A model generated the notes under the pieces. That model ran no database searches. It was not told where the DNA came from and was given only the letters and a program-made list of their open reading frames with translations. Below are positions 24,901 through 34,797 of a DNA stretch of 64,000 nt, in pieces. The stretch comes from Strongyloides papillosus. Lineage: Eukaryota; Nematoda; Chromadorea; Rhabditida; Strongyloididae. Both the position numbers and the translations under genes were made by a program. Position 1 is the stretch's first letter. Each line of letters opens with the position of its first letter. The DNA is taken from positions 248,001-312,000 of the forward strand of contig SRSI01000003.1 of the NCBI GenBank assembly GCA_005656395.1, in the 5' to 3' direction.

Positions 24901-26097
24901 ATAAATGCTATACTTGAAAGTATGGAAGATATTCCAGAAGATTTGTTAAAAGAATTACAAAAGATTAGTACTGAAATTAAGATTGAAAATGGTGACATTT
25001 ATATGAAGCGTGTGAATGGTATAAAACATCGTTGGGTAAGATATGTCCCACCTGAAAAGGAAGTTGAAACTGCAGTAAGATTTCATGAAATTGGTCATTG
25101 GCATCCAGATAAAGGTATAAAGACAATGAGATTACAAGTTTACTTTCCGTGTATGTTAACAGCTCTGAAAAATGCTTATAAAGAGTGTCTTGCTTGTGCT
25201 AAAAGGAATAGAAAACCGGAGAAGAAGACTGAAGTTGTTATAGTTAGTACAGCTTCCTATCCCTTTCAGCAGCTAGCAATAGATATATCAGGTCCTTTTA
25301 CGAGAACAGATGATGGTAACTTATTTTTGTTAAATTCAATTTGTGTATTCTCAAGATTTCTGGTAAGTGTTCCGATAGCGGACACGAAGGCAAAAACTAT
25401 TATAGATGTATTGAGAAAAAGAATATTCAGTATCTTTAATACTCCTGAATCAATAAGAGTTGATAATGCTCATTATTTTGATTGTGAAGAATTCACATTT
25501 GCTATGAGTACTGAGGATGTTACTATTAATTTCTCAACCCCTTATTATTCCAAGAGTAATTGTTTAGTTGAAAGAAGTTTTGCTACTACACAAAATCTCG
25601 TCAGTAAGTTGCTGCTTTCTATTGACAAGTCAACTACCATATGGGATCAAGTTGTGGATTATGTGGTTAGGTATTATAATGCGTCAGTTCACGAAACCTT
25701 GAATGAAAGTCCGTACTTTATAGTCTTCTTGAGAGATCCACATCATTTAGGATGGATTGAGACTACTGATGTGAAAAGCTATGGAGAATATATTGATAAA
25801 GGTTTAGAGTTAATGAAGACAGCCTATGAAATTGTAAATCAACATCGTTTACGTGTAAGAATGAAGAGTAAAATAGAAGAAGATATGAAAAGAAATCCAC
25901 CACAAATAATAAAGGCTGGGGATCCAATTCTCGTTCAATTACCTACACCAAATAAATTTGAAGGATTGTATAAGGGTCCATTTATCTGTAAAAAGGTGGA
26001 AAATAATATTGTTCACTATTCTAAAGGTACAAGAAGGAATCAAACGTTCAAAGCACATGTAACCAAGGTCAAAAAATTTGAGGGGACGAGTGAGTAG
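21994..26097 (+). CDS. Gag-Pol polyprotein of the Ty3/gypsy element
   Basis: One uninterrupted frame of 1367 residues encodes the whole retrotransposon polyprotein. Domains in order: Gag (about 1-290) with a CCHC zinc knuckle at 299-312; aspartic protease with DAG at 361-363; reverse transcriptase with the YIDD active site at 686-689; RNase H with its first Asp near 836; integrase with an HHCC zinc-binding segment around 1030-1070 and a DD35E triad at D1097, D1157 and E1193. There is no frameshift or readthrough stop between gag and pol, unlike many relatives. The stop codon lies inside the 3' LTR, eight bases past its start. Every catalytic motif I looked for is intact. The protein supports reverse transcription in particles and integration into host DNA. 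Confidence 0.95.
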   Translation: MEAFKKSLSSESEKNNFASFVACVESLLQQEGDKLSEEQVKKFEESLVNYYNSHSGLDYTKPAVISTISKYLSSVLEEIRVKKPKEEEGSKIQRTSMKLNLAALQNIESFDGEGSFPDFKSCFETSLLLIGLQEDGTILTLSDELKASMLYIKLSEEVRQNINHLNNDDIKNYKKLVDVLEEIYPSKQLTQVQLRQKLNSLKRSDFKTIKEFCEAIEKLCKKIYAKCSREERQKLTIVEMCGKFDSTIHTAVENNAISQVDQAIEFIVSRTQRIEKNQHQKISNNSTNKNTTYVTDKECNYCKVKGHLKRDCEKLRLRKEKDVKITTKTETITALREIGEVNKCFITGELEKAVSVRVFVDAGASVSLISRSMADKIIQKGAFSCPNEICDISWGMGSNSKLNTYGSVITTVKFKREIHNLKFFLTDDKVLVKGMNCDVLLGADQQKRIGEVGINFNERICTLGKEKVSMLDYSGLKVISTIQKTLQFEDDETVEEEKKVKDSLMEKFPTLKDEEALGCCKYFCPDPEVIPHDGPPKFRRITVSQVQQNLLNEYTDKLISQGVLVPSSTSYVSSPMTIPKPNSNDYRTVTDLREINKLIRPHRYPSPTYIEITKSLVTSSLFSKIDLSNAFHQIPISKNFGKFLGVKTYKGLYEYARMPQGYKNASSVFQMILDRIVGKFEGVVIYIDDILLFTQNDISAHVQLIINVIEALVSHGLVIRLSKCQFCRTKVSYLGFVIGPSGTSINILATEPLRNRKFPRSKKELRSFLFAMNTYNRFIKNFALIAKPLTNMLSSKNKLVQGPKEVEAFEKLKECLLNCKTLCHPESGKDFYIESDASMEGVGAQLYQLSNNNEKNPIAFMSRKLSAKSKVLPPGYLELRGLITAVRSFEIYIQSEHTYALTDHKPLVSLMSTTQNPILLRWIQEIASFNVTVKYIEGDKNNFADYLSRSSPNTQQFDVLDVYAAHPNRINAILESMEDIPEDLLKELQKISTEIKIENGDIYMKRVNGIKHRWVRYVPPEKEVETAVRFHEIGHWHPDKGIKTMRLQVYFPCMLTALKNAYKECLACAKRNRKPEKKTEVVIVSTASYPFQQLAIDISGPFTRTDDGNLFLLNSICVFSRFLVSVPIADTKAKTIIDVLRKRIFSIFNTPESIRVDNAHYFDCEEFTFAMSTEDVTINFSTPYYSKSNCLVERSFATTQNLVSKLLLSIDKSTTIWDQVVDYVVRYYNASVHETLNESPYFIVFLRDPHHLGWIETTDVKSYGEYIDKGLELMKTAYEIVNQHRLRVRMKSKIEEDMKRNPPQIIKAGDPILVQLPTPNKFEGLYKGPFICKKVENNIVHYSKGTRRNQTFKAHVTKVKKFEGTSE

Positions 26098-26297
26098 TAT
26101 GCTAAAAAGAAAAATAAACAATTTACCAAAATGATGAGGTTAATGTAATCATGTAAACATATAAAAACATAAAGTTAATTTACTAATAGTTTAATCATTT
26201 TATCATAATATATTTAATTAATTATATATTATAGGGGTTTTGTTTTAATAAAGTTTTGAATAAGCTATCTATTCGCCACTAAAATCTAAAATTTACT
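26090..26297 (+). repeat. 3' LTR, 208 bp
   Basis: Identical to the 5' LTR at 21767-21974. It contains the gag-pol stop codon near its start and is followed directly by the second GTACA target copy at 26298-26302. Confidence 0.93.
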
Positions 26298-26302
26298 GTA
26301 CA

Positions 26303-27650
26303 AAAAACAATAAACTTCTTAACAATTAACTTCTCATACACAATCTGTGTCCCTCAAATAAGAAAAAAAAATCTAAAAAAGTCCTTCATGGTAATCATAA
26401 CATTACTCATGCTCGTTAAATTTCCTTTCAAAGCATTATTAATTGAACCCACTCTATGAATCATAATAACCATATAATAAAGCAAAAATGAGGGAAACAA
26501 AAAACATTTTATAATAATATGTCAAATACTTTATAAATATTTTTTTAAATACGATTTTTTAATTAACTTATTTGACAGATCCCTTATCTTTCAATCTGCT
26601 TAAATGTCAAGTTGTTTTTTTATGAATATCTTTGCTATAAAGTAGGAGATTCGAGATGTTTTGACATTTTTATGATGGGTAATGTATTTGATGGTAGGAT
26701 TTTTTATAATTAAAATGTTTATGTGGCATTTTTAAGAGTGTTAGGTGGGTATTAAGGATGGATGTTGAAGAAGTTTAATTCCGAGATGTATTTTGCTTTT
26801 AACGATACACTACAAATATTATTTTAATCTAAATTAATAGTTTCACGGCAATTTAATATCGCTCGTTAAGCTTATTTGTACCCAATAAGACCCTGATCTG
26901 CAAAGCATGTTTACATTGAAAAGTAGTCTCCCTGTTTACGCACATAAAAACAATTTTCACCTCTATTGTCAAAGATGAGGAACATAAAAAACTCTATTGT
27001 TCACACAAAAATCATATGCTTTACACTCTTTTATAGTTAAAAATATTTTTTGTAATCTTTGATTTCCAGGCAACTTTATATTCCTTTCATTATTATACTA
27101 TCTTACACAAATATTGGTGATTTTAAAGTCTAGTGATGTCATTTGTATTCATTCCGCCTATAGGATAGTTTTTTGAAATTAAAATTATGAGCAAAAGTTA
27201 TTTATAGAATCTGGAGTGTTGGTATACTCTTGAAAAAACTTATCCAAACACCAAAAAGGGTGTAATTTAGTTAATTTAAAAATCTAATCACATTTATAAT
27301 TAACAAAAAGAAAACATTTCTAAATAATAAATGTTTATATAAGTGTAATAAATTTTAATAATTCTATTTACAAAAATTATGATTTTACAGATAGATATAT
27401 ATTGTAACATGTATGTGAGTAGTAGTAGTATTGAATAATAATGATGAAAGGAATGTTGATATATTCAAAATAACATTAAATTTTCTCTTATAAATTTCTT
27501 CATACTCAAAAATCTAGTAATGGCCGTTAGCGGTTGTCCTTTGTAATATTACACGGCTATCTGCGCTAAAATTAGTTAGTTAATTGAATTAAAATTTGCC
27601 ATCGCAAAAAACAAACTTTAGCATTAGTGGTGGAGAAAAAAAGAAAAAGC
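26303..27650. other. Intergenic, no gene supported
   Basis: AT-rich sequence between the retrotransposon and the MARVEL-like gene. A somewhat less AT-rich patch lies at 27520-27570, but I can fold no tRNA or known small RNA from it. Confidence 0.45.
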
Positions 27651-28384
27651 TTAAGCAGTGCAAGGAAATTGGAACTTATTTAACTTGTCCTTTCTGAGGA
27701 AGAGGAGGACTCCGTCTATTAGGTAGAGGAAGGCTGACAGGAATAGGAATGCTGCGGCTGCTGCCCAACCCTTGACGACGAAGCCCGTTTCGCAACCTGC
27801 TATACCAGCACAACCTGAAAATATTCCGTTCCCGATTTGGCGGATAAATGGACCCATGTGATCAAAGCCTGTTGCGTACCATGTCTCTACTGCACCTAGC
27901 ACAACAAAGGCTATCATACAAAAACCTAGAAGTGCTATTTGCTGAAATGAAAAAATATTGTTATTTTTAACACATTCAGTTGTGAACTTAATAAACGTAC
28001 TGGTATTAGAAAATTTCTCCCTGATGTAATGTACAAGCAGGAAAATACGAGAGGTGGTAAGGCAAATACGATTCCTAAAATTAGTATAGCTAATTGGCCC
28101 CAAACGTTTTGACCTTTGAATTGGAAATGTAAAGCACTATTCCATCTATCGATATTCATTGGGAATAGTGCGTTGTTGCTTGGGCATATTTCTTGGGAGG
28201 CTGACTGCCCATTTATTGTTCTCCAGAAACATACTCCTGGTGCTGTCATGATAAGAATCATTGTGACGATTCCGAGAACCTAATAAAGAAATAATGTTAT
28301 TCACAATAAACAATATAAAAAACATACCAAGACAAATGCTCTAATAGCAAAAGAAATCATGGATAATACGTGACTAGAGCCCAT
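27651..28384 (-). CDS. Four-transmembrane protein, MARVEL-like
   Basis: Three exons, 28384-28328, 28279-28001 and 27941-27651, all phase 0, give 208 residues. The ATG lies one base after GATTTTTAG, a likely trans-splice or intron acceptor, and the product starts MGSSHVLSMISFAIR. There are four hydrophobic segments: around residues 10-33, about 85-107, 114-135 and 166-192. The last (GWAAAAAFLFLSAFLYLID) is typical of MARVEL-domain proteins. The two extracellular loops contain cysteines (SGCAGIAGC) that could pair. Such proteins act at membrane junctions or in vesicle traffic. It is not a claudin because GLW-C-C is missing. The family call is by topology and composition only. Confidence 0.8.
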
Positions 28385-29611
28385 TCTAAAAATCTATCTA
28401 CATAAATACATATTAAAATTCATTTATATAAAGGAACTCGCAAACAATAAACGTATTTGTACACAATATTTTATAATAAATCATTAAGAATACTTGATAT
28501 AACAAATGGTAAGGAAATAATATCGTTTAATTGAATTGGTGTATGACTCAGAATGTGATTGTTTATCAAAATCTTGGGTTTTGTATAACTTCTAAATGAC
28601 TTTAAGAGCATTTCATAATATAATGCACTATTAAAATATTGTATATTTATATTATTTATCTAATATAATAAAAAATATTATAGATGTTTTAGGAAATCAC
28701 TACAAAGTGGAGAATCACAAATTGAGGGAATATCTAAAAATGAAAGTGATATAGACATCAGGTAAATTATGTATATTAAGTGATAAAAATCCAAACAGAA
28801 CTGCCTGTATTTGTTACCTTACGCATATAATTATGATAAACAGATTGCATTTACATATCAAGTTTTATTATGGGCAGTTAATTTAAAGTTAATATAAAAC
28901 TAAACTACAGCCTCTTTGAGCGGCTTTCTCTAGCAGAAGTTTGTAAACTTAATCCTTAATAGTGGTATTTTTTTGATCTAGTTGTCCATATAAGCCTAAT
29001 CATGTTTTTACATGGACTTTTACAAAAATCATTATGATGAAAAATTTAATATTAAATAGGTATGTGAGTAACTACTACTACTCATTTTATTGCAATATCA
29101 AAAAGCATAACATATCCGGATTAGTAATGAAGGCCAATACTATTATTTATATAGTACCATCATACGATTACGATTTAGGAGAAGAATACATATTTTTGAG
29201 TTGCATATATAGTATATCATCAAACTTAATTCATGCATCATTTATAGTTATCAATGAGGATCATCATTGTTAGGGGTAGATAAATAGTGAAAATATTCTA
29301 CACAACCGGAAATATTGAATAGGGAATATAATGACTTAATTCCCAAAATAAAAAGTAAATTATATAATAAAGCGCAATAATTCTAGAATATAAATTTTCA
29401 GTTTGTTAATAAAAAATCTTAACAACAAACAAATTAGCATTATTATTGTTTCTTTTGACTCGTAGTTTAATGATATAAAAAAAATATATTTACCTTTTTT
29501 TACACTTGAGCAAACAATTTTTGATAAATATAAAAAAAAATGATAGTAGTAATAATGACTTTTATTTAATTTATATATATGTTTGGGTGATTATTAATTT
29601 TACAATAAATG
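28385..29611. other. Intergenic, no gene supported
   Basis: AT-rich sequence between two minus-strand genes. A 79-codon plus-strand open stretch near 29034 has no splice support or recognisable similarity and is within chance expectation. Confidence 0.45.
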
Positions 29612-30691
29612 TTATTGAATGTTACACACAGTAGATTGGTTGTTATCTTTTGACCTAAGTCGTTTTTTGAGTTTTTCACTGTTGTTTCTGGAACTCTTTT
29701 CACTTTTACTTTTTTTTATTGACTCTTTTTTTGCTTCCTTTATTTTTTGTATGGTTTTCATTTTTTCTGGGGCCGACACGTTGATTTTGGTGACGATCTC
29801 CGAGACGAAATCATCAATACTAGTGTAGTTTTTGAAGTTTATGTTAATATATTGACAGTCAGGTGAGATGGCTTTCGCTAGGTTCTCTCCTTGCTGGGGT
29901 GTGATTTTTGTCATTAGTAGGTCCTCTGAAATTTGTTTTATCTTTTCCATGGACCTTCTTTTGGTTAGGCGGTAGTTTGTGGTTGGTGTTTCTGATTCAT
30001 AGCCTTCGGAGATGGAGGAGAATTTGTCGGATGATTCATTTTCGGTCATGTCGTCTAAGATGGTTGGGTCCTCGTTACTAATTAAATATGTAGGTGTCTG
30101 GAAAATGAGAAATGTTATGAATATTATATTTAAATGTTTTATTTGGCTTGAATGAAATGGTAGCTAAGAAACTTAGAAGTTGCTGATATTTTAACAAAAG
30201 TCTAAAAATTTGTTTGATAGAAACTTACATGTTTTTTATCTTTCTTTCTTCTCTTAAAATCATCAACACAATTAACCAACTGATGATACCCCTCCATTAA
30301 TACTGAAGTATAAAACAATATAATACCCTCAGCCTTCCTAATTGCCATTTCCCTGGCCCCGGTATGTTCAGTCCCCAGCTCAACAACTTCTAACACAATC
30401 TCATCATCATCAACAAAAAAATTAAAATAATGCACATCCTGATATTTAACGTGTTTCTCATATACTTTACATGATTTCTTTAAAATCTCAAGCTAAAAAA
30501 CAATAAAACAAAACCAACATCAAAAAACTTACAAGTACAAATTTACTGTGATCTCCAATAAGGGCAATCTTGTACTCAGGTAGTGTCTTCCTTCTAATAG
30601 TCTTCTCCTCAATACTCTCAACCCCGGAATCCAAAAAATCCGTAACTTGTGTTATACTACTCTCAGTCATCACCTTATTATTTATTGTCAT
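29612..30691 (-). CDS. Ras-like small GTPase homologue with degenerate nucleotide-binding motifs
   Basis: Three exons, 30691-30533, 30492-30229 and 30097-29612, all phase 0, give 302 residues. The Ras fold can be followed in order: YKIALIGDHSKFVLLE for beta-1 and the P-loop region, VLEVVELGTEHTGAREM for the switch-II strand, ADGV-like KAEGIILFYTS, then TPTYLISNED at the NKxD position and QGENLAKAISPDCQYININFKNYTSIDDF for the SAK region. The key motifs have decayed. The P-loop lacks GKS/T, the DTAGQE motif has become ELGTEH, and NKxD has become SNED. It therefore probably does not bind or hydrolyse GTP normally. A 50-residue N-terminal extension and a Lys/Ser-rich basic tail (KKESIKKSKSEKSS) are extra; there is no CaaX box. 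The likely role is a scaffold or membrane-binding pseudo-GTPase. Confidence 0.75.
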
Positions 30692-33600
30692 CTTAAGTAG
30701 GAAAATAACACTAAATTGCCACTATAAATACACAATATGACAATAATCTCTAAAAAACAATCACATATTAATAAACTACAATCTTGTTATTATTAAAGCA
30801 TCCTCAAAAAATAAATATTTTTTGCAGGTTATTTTTGCAGAAAAATACTCATAATTTTAGAGGTACATAAAAATGTAACAGAGATAATTTCAAAAATAAC
30901 TTTACCAAAAAAAAGATATTTATCAATAATTTTAAGAGTTTATACTAATAAGAACAAGAATTTTTACTGGAAAAAAACAATAAAATATAGATAACAATGT
31001 TTAAAGTATTGTTAACACATTTATTCACACATTGTCTCCATAAATGTAAATATAAGTAGAGATAAAAAATATAAATGTATGTGGTGTAGAGATCAAGGAA
31101 AGTAGTAAAAAATGCATAAATGTGATAGTATCAATTCGTATTTAGGAGTGTCAAGTTGGTGACAAAGTATTTAAAATCCATACCTGCTCAGATAGCACCA
31201 CCACAAAAATGCACATAAATACTCAAGAATGGGATGTTATATGAAATTTTGTTCTTTTTTTAGTTATTAATAAGTCAAGAATTATGTTTGCTTATATCCA
31301 AACGTCTGCTGGGGTAAGGGGGTATTTTAAGAGAAAATTTGTTTGTATACGGAAATATAAATAATTGTTGAGGTGAAATTTCGTTAGATTTTTAAGCCAT
31401 CTGCTTATTTAAAAAAAGAAATATAAATTTTATGTTTAATTATGTTAAGGAAAGTTTCTATTTAAAGATATTTCAGTTGGTGGTTTGTTTGTTGAAAAGG
31501 TTAATATGTGTGGGAAATGATATGATCAAGTGAAAAGGGTACATTTCAAAAGGTGGCTACAGGTGTAGGAAATGTTCCCATTCTCAAATGTCAAACAACC
31601 ACACTTGAATAAATTTAAAAAATTAAACTTACATAATAAATAAATATTACAATATAATCAAATAATTTTATATATTTTTTAAAATATATAAATCAAAAAT
31701 GTTTTAATATCAATATAAATTTAATGCGAAAAAAATTTTCGATGAAAATAAATTCTTTTCATTGAGAGTTAAGAATACAAATATGCGATATTAAGAGATT
31801 TTCAATTTTTCTGTAATAATAACAAACTCTAAGGAAAAAATTTATTTTTATATACGTTTTTAAAGTTAATTATAACATTACGTATATACGAGATATGCTT
31901 ACTGGTATGTAATAAAGTTATTTAATATTATATTATATCTACACAGTCAACGGAATAGAGATATCGTAGATAAAAAATCTTTTATAAGTTTTTTAATTGA
32001 GATATGTATAAGAGATAGAATCGCGATAGCGTTTCCTTATTACTGGTTAAATATTAAAAAATAGGGTTTTTAAGAACGTTAGAAAATAAATAAATAATTA
32101 CATTTTTGCATTATTTCTAATGTCATGTAGTTAACTGGGGTGATATTAAAATGAGTAATGTTAAAAAAATTTAATCATTCTTAAGATAAAACTTAACAAT
32201 TCAAGTGTTACTACCAACTTCAACAGATTCGATTCACCCTAATTACTATCAAAAGTATTTTTTTTCACTTCGCGTTCAAAATAATCCTACTGAAAATACT
32301 ACCTTAGAATCTTTTGTTTATCAAATATAAATTTTATTTTAACAGGTCAAGACTTTGAGGAGATAAAAACTGTTAGTCAACACTTTCTCATGATAAAGAG
32401 AAAAAATATATTAATATTTGCATTATTTACCAGGTGATATTTTAATCTATTTGGTTTTGTCAAAAACCTTTGACGATATAATTTTATTGCATAAAAATTT
32501 CAAAGTGTACAAAAATATGATTTTTAAAGTAATTTCTGTTACTTTAAATTGTAAATAGAGGTAAAAGGTAATTAGGTTTATAGTATATACAATGTTCTAA
32601 CATTACTTTGTTAACAGCTTTCAAAAGTAACTGTCTACTATCAAAGGGTTTTTTTCTCGCAATTATTATTTGCTTTATTATAAATGACATTTTCTAGATC
32701 TTATAGAAGTTTAAATAAACTAGACAGGTGGAATAAAAAAATTGTTCATGTTTTAACTTGTAGAAGTTTTAGGTGTATTATTAGAAACTGAAAGTTAGGA
32801 ATGCTATTGGAAAGGATGGTGAAAATTTAGAGAAGAAAACAGCTTATCATAACAGGAACTTCACTGACTAACTATCTAAGTTCTTAATAAGCATAATATA
32901 GTTATCTAAGTTTATTTAATAGTTATCTATAAATGGTGAGCAAAGATTGGATATGTAAATTTATTTAAAATATCTATATAATTTTAAAATTATATCTTTA
33001 ATTAACATTTTAATTAATACTCTCTCAAAGCGTCTACAAGTGAAGAGGGACAGTGATGTAATGAGATTTAAGCAAGAGAAGATTATGATTGATATAAAAA
33101 ACATTTTAATCGAAAATGTAATTAAAGTAATACTAAAAAAAAACAGATAACAAAAGGTCAATAAATTAGTGGTAGAAAAAATTAGTGCTAAAAAACCAAA
33201 TGAAGTGAATATATAAACATTCTACAATAAAAAAATCATTAGTTATTAAAATACAATTACACAAAACACCTGTCTCCTATTTTTTATGTAATATTTAATT
33301 ATAAAAATTTATAAAACATTAATTAACTTTTTAAGGCTTAAAAATATAACTTGAAAATATATTATTAAATCCAAAACACAAGTCATTTAAATGTTAACTA
33401 AGGTTATATCCTGCACAACAACAAAAAAAAGATATAATAAATACGAAATATCAGTAATAAAAAATAATAAAAATTTATTGTGACTGGGAAGGTAATTAAA
33501 ACAGAGATTTTGTTTACTAAAATAAGCATAATAATTTTATGTATAAAAAAATTGTATAATGAAGGTGAGAAATTTAATGCTTACCTATATTTAAGTTAAC

Positions 33601-34797
33601 ACCTTCGCACACTATGTTTAAATACAAAAAATTCCCTTAATATGATACTTGATACTATATCTAATATTCTTTTACAATCTAAAGATTATAAAGGCACACT
33701 TGTGATAAAAAATTTTATATTAAAAATTACACCACAACAAATATAGCAAGACTATAAATAAATTATGAAACCCAATGAAATTTTTTGAAATACCTCTAAC
33801 TATACTAAGATGAGAGGGGTATATTCAGAATTATCAGTAAATTTTATCAAGCCTTAAATAAGATAGATGCAAAAACATACTGACAAGAATAGATTTGTCT
33901 TATCATTATTATTATGAAAATAATGTAATTTTAAAATTTTGTCCATGATAATAGTTTTAATTTTTGTATTATGATTTGTAATTTAGAGATAATAGTATAT
34001 TTTCTTTGTAATGATATCATATTTTTTAGGAAGAAAATAAAAATATAATAATGAATTCATACGGATATACCATCATAAGTTACATAGGAATAATACTAAA
34101 AAATACATAACAATTAACTTCCATTATCATAAACATGTTATTAAAAATTCCTATTAATTTTTAAACGCACATTAAAAATAATAAAAGAAAAAAATTACTA
34201 TTTTTTTGTAAAATCTAAGTATATGCTGAAAATTCTATAACTATATAGAACATATGTGTATTTTTATGAATTTTAATTCCTCATATCATATATATATTCT
34301 TTAATGTTTAAATACATAATTTTATACATACCTTAGCAACGATTCTCTTTTTATTTATTAATATATAAAAATTAACAAAAGAAACCAATTTTTAATGTTA
34401 AAATATGTGAAATGCATTATATTCCTTTTTTCACATATGATAGGAGCATCTCGTAAATATTATAAGACTACTCTTGTATTTTATTGTTTGTTTTATTTTT
34501 ATTCTACAAAGGTTAAAAGTCAGAAGTTTATAAAATTACCTTATGTAAATAAAATATTAAAATTAGCGGAATTCTCTGCTGAAGTGAGATCAATGATTGG
34601 AAAAAAATATGATAAAAAGACTACTATACATTATTTACTTTATTTATTATCAAATAAAATCATTTTTAAATGAGATTTGTTAAATGCAACAATTGCATCA
34701 TTACTATATAATTGTAAATTTTTTTCTGAATAAAGAAATATTTTAAAAAATTAAAATAAAGAAAATTAAAAAATAAAGCTTAAAAATCAAAGTATAC
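30692..34797. other. Long intergenic region, no gene supported
   Basis: About 4.1 kb of AT-rich sequence between two minus-strand genes. The longest plus-strand open stretch (92 codons from 34395) starts with a hydrophobic segment and then a basic region. A few stretches of this length are expected by chance at this composition, so I do not call it. No repeat family found elsewhere in the window is evident here. Confidence 0.45.

Larger units (their letters stand above)
21767..26297 (+). mobile_element. Intact Ty3/gypsy LTR retrotransposon
   Basis: The 4.5-kb element has two 208-bp LTRs that I find identical base for base, one gag-pol ORF and a 5-bp target duplication, so insertion is recent. 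The domain order Gag, protease, reverse transcriptase, RNase H, integrase assigns it to Ty3/gypsy (Metaviridae). There is no envelope ORF. The leader between LTR and gag start is only 19 bases (21975-21993); a TGG at 21974-21976 overlaps the LTR end and could begin the primer-binding site, though I cannot name the tRNA. A purine-rich tract (GAGGGGA, 26080-26086) just before the 3' LTR is the likely polypurine tract. All expected catalytic residues are present, so it may be active. Confidence 0.95.

Noticed and set aside
27520..27570. Less AT-rich patch as a small RNA gene
   Set aside because: No tRNA, spliced-leader or snRNA features could be identified.
29034..29273. Plus-strand ORF of 79 codons
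   Set aside because: Within chance expectation; no signal peptide, motif or splice context.
34395..34673. Plus-strand ORF of 92 codons with a hydrophobic start
   Set aside because: A few such stretches are expected by chance in 64 kb of this composition; no other support.
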